Shown in pieces: positions 1-4,581 of a DNA stretch of 6,343 nucleotides. Position numbers and translations under genes: made by a program. Position 1 is the stretch's first letter. Each line of letters starts with the position of its first letter. The notes under the pieces are model-generated. The model saw only the letters and a program-made list of their open reading frames with translations, made no database searches and was not told the origin of the DNA. The stretch comes from Kofleriaceae bacterium (GTDB taxonomy: Bacteria > Myxococcota_A > Polyangia > Haliangiales > Haliangiaceae): assembly GCA_024642805.1 (NCBI GenBank), contig JAHEAK010000313.1:1-6343 (forward strand). The letters run 5' to 3'.

Positions 1-51
1 AGATTCGCACGCTCAACTGCTCATCTGGACAAGATGGAGTCTCCCGCCAAG

Positions 52-79
52 TTGACTTCAATCGGCCAGCGGATACGCT
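52..79 (+). promoter_or_regulatory. weak sigma70-like promoter candidate for thrS
   Basis: TTGACT at 52-57 matches the -35 consensus TTGACA at five of six bases. Sixteen bases later lies TACGCT (74-79), which matches TATAAT at only three of six. The position, about 45 bases before the thrS start, is reasonable. The -10 match is poor and the real promoter may lie outside the window. Confidence 0.2.
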
Positions 80-105
80 GGGTCCCGGCTACAGAGCCAG
101 GGCCC
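80..105 (+). promoter_or_regulatory. imperfect hairpin in the thrS leader
   Basis: Bases 80-82, 84-86 and 87-90 can pair with 103-105, 100-102 and 95-98. This gives a ten-pair stem with single-base bulges at T83 and A99 and a four-base loop, ACAG. It ends 19 bases before the thrS ATG and is not followed by a T run, so it is not an intrinsic terminator. It could affect ribosome access, but that is inference. Confidence 0.3.
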
Positions 106-124
106 ATCGCCACCGAGACATGAC

Positions 125-1966
125 ATGAACGACGTTTCTGAAGAGCTGCACCGCATCCGCCACTCTCTCGCCCACGTGCTTGCCCAGGCCATGCAGCGCT
201 ACCGCCCTGGCACCAAGCTTGGCTTTGGTCCCGCGATTGCCGATGGCTTTTACTACGACTTTCTCTTGCCCGAGCCCGTCACCGAAGAGGATTTGCCGGC
301 CATCGAGAAGCTCATGGTCGAGATCATCAAGGAAGGCCAGGAGTTCTCCAGCGAGGACTTGAGCATTCCCGACGCCATCGCGCGCATTCGCGACATGGGC
401 GAACCTTACAAGGCCGAGTACGCCCAAGAACTCGCCGACAAGCAGGGCTTTTCGACCCTCAGCTTCTACAAGAACGGCAGCTTCGTCGACATGTGCGAGG
501 GCCCGCACGTCGCCACCACCAAGGACATTCCGCGCAACGCCTTCAAGCTGCACAACATAGCCGGGGCCTACTGGCGCGGTGACGAGCGCAACCAGATGCT
601 CACCCGCATCTACGGCTGGGCCTTCGAGGACAAGGGCCAGCTGCGCGACTACCAAAAAGCCCGCGAAGAGGCCGTCAAACGCGATCACCGCAAGCTGGGC
701 AGCGAGCTCGATCTCTACATCATCGACGACCGGGTCGGCCCCGGATTGCCGCTCTGGCTGCCCCACGGCACCGTCATCTGCGACGAGCTGCAAAAGCTCG
801 CCGAAGAGTTCGAGTTCATGGATGGCTACCAGCGGGTACGCACGCCGGTCTTGACCAAGGGCAGCCTGTACGAGACCTCGGGGCACCTCGAGCTCTACAA
901 AGAGGTCATGTTCCCTGGCATGAAGCTCGGTGACGGCACGGGCGCCGATGCCGATGATTACTACCTGCGGCCCATGAACTGCCCGCATCACCACATCGTC
1001 TACAGCTCGCGGCCGCGCTCGTATCGCGAACTGCCGCTGCGCCTGGCCGAACATGGCCACACCTTCCGCAACGAGCGCTCGGGGACCTTGCACGGTCTCA
1101 CCCGCGTTCGCGCCATGTGCATGAACGACGCGCACATCTACTGCACCAAAGAACAAGTACGCGACGAGTTTGTGCGCGTGCTCGACCTGCACAAGCGCTA
1201 CTACGATCTCCTCGGCCTCGACGATTATTTCTTCCGCCTGTCCATGTGGGATCCCGAAGATCCCAAGGGCAAAGAGAAGTACGTCAACGATCCGGCCGGT
1301 TGGGAGTACAGCACCGACGAAGTGCGCGCCGCCATGCAGCAGAGCGGCTTGCCCTATCGCGAGGTCGTCGGCGAGGCGGCCTTCTACGGCCCCAAGATCG
1401 ACATCCAGTTTAGGACCGTTGGCCTCAAGGAGTTCACGGTCTCGACCACGCAGCTCGACTTCGCGGTGCCGCAGCGCTTCGTCGATCGCGGCATCGATTG
1501 CACCTACGTTGACAAGGACGGCGTCAAGAAGGTGCCCTACGTCATTCATCGCGCGCCGCTCTCGACCCATGAGCGCTTCGCCAGCTTCCTCATCGAGCGC
1601 TTCGGCGGCGCGATGCCTACCTGGCTCTCGCCCGTGCAAGTGCGTCTCTTGCCGGTTGGCGCTGACTTCTCGGCCTATGCCGACAAAGTCTGTGCCGAGC
1701 TTCGCAAGCACTTCATCCGCGCCGAGGTCGATCATTCCAACGACAGCCTGGGCAAGAAGATCCGCCAGGGCACCGTACGCAAAGTACCCAACCTGCTCGT
1801 GCTTGGCGCCAATGAAGTCGAAAACGACAGCGTCACCGTGCGCCGCTACGGCATTCAAGAGCAGCGCACCTATTCGGTGGCTGAGTTCACGGATCGACTG
1901 CTCAAAGAGATCAAGGCGCGCAAGCACGTCAAGGTCTGGGATGATGCCGACGCCCTCATGAAGTAG
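125..1966 (+). CDS. thrS: Threonyl-tRNA synthetase, TGS-less form with editing domain
   Basis: This class II aminoacyl-tRNA synthetase joins threonine to tRNA-Thr in the cytoplasm, using ATP. It is 613 residues, about 30 shorter than the 642-residue E. coli enzyme, because the N-terminal TGS domain is missing. The protein starts almost at once in the editing domain (about 10-185), with the expected zinc-like site HxxxH (H13, H17) plus C124 and H128. The catalytic core follows (about 190-495): motif 2 FRNERSG (314-320), the active-site zinc ligands C286, H337 and H475, FYGPK (420-424) and motif 3 arginine R484. The anticodon-binding domain is about 503-600. ATG 125 is the only plausible start: in this frame a TGA lies at 53-55 and no ATG, GTG, TTG or CTG falls between. 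The ribosome site is weak (GAGA, 115-118). Motif neighbours differ from E. coli (MNCPHHH instead of MNCPGH; STHERF instead of GSMERF). Identity is near certain. Confidence 0.97.
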   Translation: MNDVSEELHRIRHSLAHVLAQAMQRYRPGTKLGFGPAIADGFYYDFLLPEPVTEEDLPAIEKLMVEIIKEGQEFSSEDLSIPDAIARIRDMGEPYKAEYAQELADKQGFSTLSFYKNGSFVDMCEGPHVATTKDIPRNAFKLHNIAGAYWRGDERNQMLTRIYGWAFEDKGQLRDYQKAREEAVKRDHRKLGSELDLYIIDDRVGPGLPLWLPHGTVICDELQKLAEEFEFMDGYQRVRTPVLTKGSLYETSGHLELYKEVMFPGMKLGDGTGADADDYYLRPMNCPHHHIVYSSRPRSYRELPLRLAEHGHTFRNERSGTLHGLTRVRAMCMNDAHIYCTKEQVRDEFVRVLDLHKRYYDLLGLDDYFFRLSMWDPEDPKGKEKYVNDPAGWEYSTDEVRAAMQQSGLPYREVVGEAAFYGPKIDIQFRTVGLKEFTVSTTQLDFAVPQRFVDRGIDCTYVDKDGVKKVPYVIHRAPLSTHERFASFLIERFGGAMPTWLSPVQVRLLPVGADFSAYADKVCAELRKHFIRAEVDHSNDSLGKKIRQGTVRKVPNLLVLGANEVENDSVTVRRYGIQEQRTYSVAEFTDRLLKEIKARKHVKVWDDADALMK

Positions 1967-1974
1967 TTGCGTGG

Positions 1975-2011
1975 CCAGGCCGGGGTGGGTGAGACGAGCT
2001 CCCATCCCTGG
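1975..2011 (+). terminator. hairpin just after thrS, possible terminator
   Basis: CCAGG at 1975-1979 pairs with CCTGG at 2007-2011. Inside it 1984-1989 pairs with 2001-2006 (one G-U pair), leaving a four-base bulge at 1980-1983 and an eleven-base loop. The stem starts nine bases after the thrS stop codon, the right place for a terminator. No T run follows, so it may only stabilise the mRNA 3' end or act with Rho. Confidence 0.3.
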
Positions 2012-2061
2012 TGCTGCGCTGGCCTACTGAGCATTGTCTAGTGCTTGCGCGAGACTCCGGA

Positions 2062-2073
2062 TGGAGCGCTCCA
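2062..2073. repeat. 12-base perfect palindrome TGGAGCGCTCCA
   Basis: The palindrome lies 55 bases before the start of the peptidase gene and is followed by TTTT at 2076-2079. It could be a dimeric operator for that gene. As RNA it makes only a short stem (TGGA/TCCA with a GCGC loop) before the T run, so a weak terminator for thrS is the alternative. A second CTCC at 2055-2058 can also pair with its GGAG half (2063-2066). Confidence 0.35.
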
Positions 2074-2080
2074 CCTTTTC

Positions 2081-2101
2081 CCGCGCGGCTGCCTCGCGCG
2101 G
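2081..2101 (+). promoter_or_regulatory. GC-rich hairpin before the peptidase gene
   Basis: CCGCGCG (2081-2087) and CGCGCGG (2095-2101) form a perfect seven-pair stem with a seven-base loop. It sits 26 bases before the peptidase ATG and is not followed by a T run. It may be part of the 5' leader or the end of the thrS transcript; the sequence does not decide. Confidence 0.3.
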
Positions 2102-2116
2102 CCTTCCAGCCTTGTT

Positions 2117-2120
2117 AAGG
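2117..2120 (+). promoter_or_regulatory. ribosome binding site of the S9A peptidase gene
   Basis: AAGG seven bases before ATG 2128 is a good Shine-Dalgarno match. An in-frame TAA at 2116-2118 rules out any earlier start, so the two together fix the start codon. Confidence 0.7.
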
Positions 2121-2127
2121 TCGGCGC

Positions 2128-4353
2128 ATGAAATCCTCTGCAATGCTCGTGAGTGCGCTCGCCCTGCTGGTTGCCGGCTGTGGCCCCAAATCGAAGACCT
2201 CGCCCGTCGACCCGAGCAAGGGCTCGGAGTTGAGTGCGCAGTCGACGACGAGTGCTGAGTCGTCGACGCCGCCGCTGGCCGAGAAGTCACCTGTCAGCGA
2301 CGCCTACCATGGCGAGACGATCGTCGATGACTATCGCTGGCTCGAGAACTGGGAGGATCCCAAGGTGCAGGCCTGGACCAAGGAGATGGACGGGCACACC
2401 AGGGCGCAGCTTGCCTCGCTGCCCGAAGTGAGCGCTATCCAGAAACGAGTCGAATCCGTGCTCTCGCAGGCATCGGTGTCCTACTACGGGCTCAGCCCCT
2501 CGAAGGGGCGCTTCCTGGCACTCAAGAACCAGCCGCCCAAGAAGCAGGCGCTCTTGGTCGAACTGGCCTCTCTCAACGATCTGAGTGCTGAGCGCGTCGT
2601 TCTCGATCCCAATGAGCTCGACGCTTCTGGATCGACGACCATCGACTTCTATCGCCCATCTCCGGACGGCAAGATGGTTGCGCTCTCGATGTCCAAGGGC
2701 GGTTCCGAGAGTGGAGACGTCTTCGTCTACGAGGTGGCAACGGGCAAGCCCGTGCACGAGCAGGTGCCTAGGGTCAACGGCGGCACGGCCGGCGGCGATC
2801 TGGTCTGGGATGCCGACAGCAAGGGCTTCTTCTACACCCGCTACCCACGCGGTGAAGAGCGCCCGGCGGCGGATGCCGACTTCTTCATGCAGGTCTACTA
2901 CCATCGGCTCGGCACGCCTACCGAAGGCGATCGCTATGAGCTTGGCAAAGACTTTCCACGCATCGCCGAGATCGAGCTGACCATGCACCCGGCAAGCGGC
3001 CGCTTGCTGGCGACCGTGCAAAATGGCGACGGCGGTGAGTTCGCCCACTATCTGCGCAGCAAGAAGGGCACCTGGACCCAGCTGAGCAAGTTTGGCGATG
3101 GCCACGTGCAATTCGTCTTTGGACCTGGCAGCGACTTGTTGGTCATCTCCAATCAGGATGCCCCACGCGGCAAGGTCTTGCGCATGAAGGAGAACAGCAC
3201 GGTCGACAAAGCCAAGCTCGTCATTCCGCAATCGGAAGACACCATCGTGAGCTCCTTTTGGGGTGACCGCTCGCTGCTCAACGTCGGCAAGAAGATCTAT
3301 CTGACCTATCAGCTCGGCGGTCCCTCTGAGCTGCGCGTCTTCGACCTCGATGGCAAGAGCCTGGCAGCCCCCGAGCAGCTCACCAACGGCAGTGCCAGCG
3401 GCATGGTTGCCCTCGAGGACGGCAGCCTCGCCTTCCAGAACGGCTCGTGGACCAGCCCCGGAGCCTGGTATCGCTTTGACGCCAAGAGCGGCAAGACGGA
3501 GAAGACGGCCCTTGCCGAAGACGCGCCCATCGATCTGAGCAAGGTGCGGGTCGAGCGCAAGTTCGCCACTTCCAAGGACGGCACCAAGGTGCCCGTCAAC
3601 ATCATGATTCCGCCAGGTGCCTCATTGGATGGCAGCACGCCGGCGCTGGTGACCGGCTACGGTGGCTACGGCGTCAACCTGACTCCGCGCTACAAGACCA
3701 GCCACGCACTCCTGCTCGAGCAGGGGCTCATCGTCGCGGTAGTCAACCTGCGCGGTGGTGGCGAGTACGGCGAGGATTGGCATCGCGCTGGCAATCTCAC
3801 CAACAAGCAAAACGTCTTCGACGATTTCACATCTGCCTTGCAGATGATGGTCGAGAGCAACTACACATCGCGCGACAAGCTCATCATCGAAGGCGGCAGC
3901 AATGGCGGCCTCTTGATGGGGGCGGTCATGGTGCAGCACCCCGATCTAATGAAGGCCGTGGTTTCTCACGTCGGCATCTACGACATGTTGCGCGTCGAGC
4001 TCTCACCCAACGGTGCCTTCAACATCACCGAGTTCGGAACCGTCACCGATCCAGCGCAGTACAAAGCCCTGCGCGCCTACTCGCCGTATCACAACGTCGT
4101 CGACAAGGTTGCCTACCCACCGCTCTTCTTGCTCACCGGTGCCAATGATCCACGTGTCGATCCGATGCAGTCGCGCAAGTTCGCTGCTCGCGTGCGCGCC
4201 GCTACCGAGGACAAGACGCCCGTTCTCTTGCGCACGAGTTTCAACACCGGTCACGGCATGGGCACTCCTCTAAGCGAGCGCATCGCCCAGACGACCGATG
4301 TCATGGCCTTTGTGCTCAGCCAGCTGGAACGACCTTTTCAGGCCACACCCTGA
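2128..4353 (+). CDS. Lipoprotein prolyl-oligopeptidase-like serine peptidase (family S9A)
   Basis: The 741-residue product is predicted to cleave peptides outside the cytoplasm. Residues 1-18 are a lipoprotein signal (K2, hydrophobic 5-16, lipobox VAGC with lipidated C18). A Ser/Thr/Pro-rich linker (about 19-52) leads to the S9A N-terminal signature YHGETIVDDYRWLE (60-73). The beta-propeller spans roughly 120-470 and the alpha/beta-hydrolase domain about 475-735. The catalytic triad is visible: S591 in GGSNGG (589-594), D674 in ANDPRV and H709 in TGHG. Y511 (YGGYG) and R676 match oxyanion and substrate-binding residues of porcine prolyl oligopeptidase (Y473, R643). The mature length is close to the family's usual ~700. 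The segment GAFNITEFG (629-637) has Asn where the porcine enzyme has the proline-stacking Trp595, so strict post-proline specificity is uncertain. An in-frame stop at 2116-2118 and a good ribosome site fix the start. The gene is probably its own transcription unit. Confidence 0.93.
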   Translation: MKSSAMLVSALALLVAGCGPKSKTSPVDPSKGSELSAQSTTSAESSTPPLAEKSPVSDAYHGETIVDDYRWLENWEDPKVQAWTKEMDGHTRAQLASLPEVSAIQKRVESVLSQASVSYYGLSPSKGRFLALKNQPPKKQALLVELASLNDLSAERVVLDPNELDASGSTTIDFYRPSPDGKMVALSMSKGGSESGDVFVYEVATGKPVHEQVPRVNGGTAGGDLVWDADSKGFFYTRYPRGEERPAADADFFMQVYYHRLGTPTEGDRYELGKDFPRIAEIELTMHPASGRLLATVQNGDGGEFAHYLRSKKGTWTQLSKFGDGHVQFVFGPGSDLLVISNQDAPRGKVLRMKENSTVDKAKLVIPQSEDTIVSSFWGDRSLLNVGKKIYLTYQLGGPSELRVFDLDGKSLAAPEQLTNGSASGMVALEDGSLAFQNGSWTSPGAWYRFDAKSGKTEKTALAEDAPIDLSKVRVERKFATSKDGTKVPVNIMIPPGASLDGSTPALVTGYGGYGVNLTPRYKTSHALLLEQGLIVAVVNLRGGGEYGEDWHRAGNLTNKQNVFDDFTSALQMMVESNYTSRDKLIIEGGSNGGLLMGAVMVQHPDLMKAVVSHVGIYDMLRVELSPNGAFNITEFGTVTDPAQYKALRAYSPYHNVVDKVAYPPLFLLTGANDPRVDPMQSRKFAARVRAATEDKTPVLLRTSFNTGHGMGTPLSERIAQTTDVMAFVLSQLERPFQATP

Positions 4354-4367
4354 GCTCACGGCCTCCC

Positions 4368-4391
4368 GGGGCGGGCCAGCGGGCCAGGGGG
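4368..4391 (+). other. G-quadruplex-type motif after the peptidase gene
   Basis: Four G runs on the coding strand (4368-4371, 4373-4375, 4381-4383, 4387-4391) are separated by loops of one, five and three bases, which satisfies the usual G3+N1-7 rule. The motif starts 15 bases after the peptidase stop and includes a tandem eight-base repeat GCGGGCCA (4371-4378, 4379-4386). In a GC-rich genome such motifs also occur by chance. Confidence 0.4.
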
Positions 4392-4418
4392 CGGCTCATC
4401 GATCGGGATTGATTCCTG

Positions 4419-4441
4419 CAGAGGCTAGCGCCGTGCCTCTG
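4419..4441 (+). terminator. hairpin, possible terminator of the peptidase gene
   Basis: CAGAGGC (4419-4425) and GCCTCTG (4435-4441) form a perfect seven-pair stem with a nine-base loop, followed by TCTTC. It lies 65 bases after the peptidase stop. The T content after the stem is modest, so termination here is plausible but unproven. Confidence 0.35.
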
Positions 4442-4464
4442 TCTTCAGCACCTTACGCGGCATT

Positions 4465-4516
4465 CTCGTTGCCAAAGGCAACGGGACGTTGCCAATGTGC
4501 ACGTGCGCGTTGGCAG
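4465..4516 (+). promoter_or_regulatory. alternating inverted repeats upstream of the isoamylase gene
   Basis: Four segments lie in a row: A, CGTTGCC (4467-4473); B, GGCAACG (4477-4483); A', CGTTGCC (4487-4493); and B', TTGGCA (4510-4515). A-B makes a hairpin that extends to nine pairs (4465-4473 with 4477-4485, one G-U) around an AAA loop. A'-B' makes a second stem of about twelve pairs including three G-U (4489-4500 with 4505-4516) around ACGT. Alternatively B pairs perfectly with A' (loop GGA), and A can then pair with B'. The folds exclude each other, as in attenuators or riboswitches. The element ends 65 bases before the isoamylase start. No T run follows. Read as DNA, the same repeats could be a three- or four-half-site operator with roughly 10-base spacing. 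No known riboswitch or operator is recognised. Confidence 0.45.
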
Positions 4517-4548
4517 GCAGCGAATTTCCTGGAATCTGCTTCACCCGC

Positions 4549-4560
4549 CACGCTAGCGTG
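4549..4560. repeat. 12-base perfect palindrome CACGCTAGCGTG
   Basis: The palindrome lies 12 bases before the Shine-Dalgarno sequence of the isoamylase gene and fits a dimeric repressor site. As RNA, an overlapping seven-pair stem (4547-4553 with 4558-4564, one G-U) with loop TAGC can form. Its core GCTAGCG also occurs at 4424-4430 in the same spacer. Confidence 0.4.
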
Positions 4561-4572
4561 TGGCCCCTCCCC

Positions 4573-4576
4573 GGAG
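4573..4576 (+). promoter_or_regulatory. ribosome binding site of the isoamylase gene
   Basis: GGAG five bases before ATG 4582 is a good Shine-Dalgarno match. It favours this ATG over an upstream in-frame GTG at 4558 and an internal ATG at 4657, the latter of which would remove the basic part of the signal peptide. Confidence 0.65.
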
Positions 4577-4581
4577 TCCCG

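Larger units (their letters stand above)
1..124 (+). other. thrS leader / possible tail of an upstream gene
   Basis: No gene can be identified here with confidence. Two + frames stay open from the left edge: one from base 1 to a TGA at 121-123 (about 40 codons) and one from base 3 to a TGA at 126-128 (about 41 codons). Neither translation resembles a family I know, and by my hand count their third-position G+C (roughly 60-65%) does not clearly separate coding from non-coding. If the first is the end of an upstream gene, it stops one base before the thrS start and thrS would be translationally coupled to it. Otherwise the stretch is simply the thrS leader. The thrS frame itself is closed by a TGA at 53-55. 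Confidence 0.3.

Noticed and set aside
89..2005. A 638-residue open frame on the - strand, longer than thrS itself
   Set aside because: It lies wholly over thrS, which has every expected ThrRS motif. The antisense translation is rich in Ala, Val, Leu and Gly and shows no recognisable domain. Long antisense frames are normal opposite genes with G/C-rich third positions.
2024..2290. An 88-residue open frame on the - strand covering the thrS-peptidase spacer
   Set aside because: Its C-terminal half looks helical and charged and briefly seemed gene-like. Its N-terminal half, however, is the complement of the peptidase signal and linker, and no family or convincing ribosome site is visible.
2287..3231. 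A 314-residue open frame on the - strand over the peptidase gene
   Set aside because: It is opposite a gene with clear S9A motifs and has no family signature or ribosome site that I can see.
4499..4506. GCACGTGC, containing an E-box-like CACGTG
   Set aside because: A bacterial role for this hexamer is not established here. It is better explained as the tip of the A'-B' stem.
4510..4533. TGGCAGG followed by GAATTT as a possible sigma54 promoter
   Set aside because: The -12 element lacks the required GC of TTGC at the proper spacing, so the match is too poor to list.
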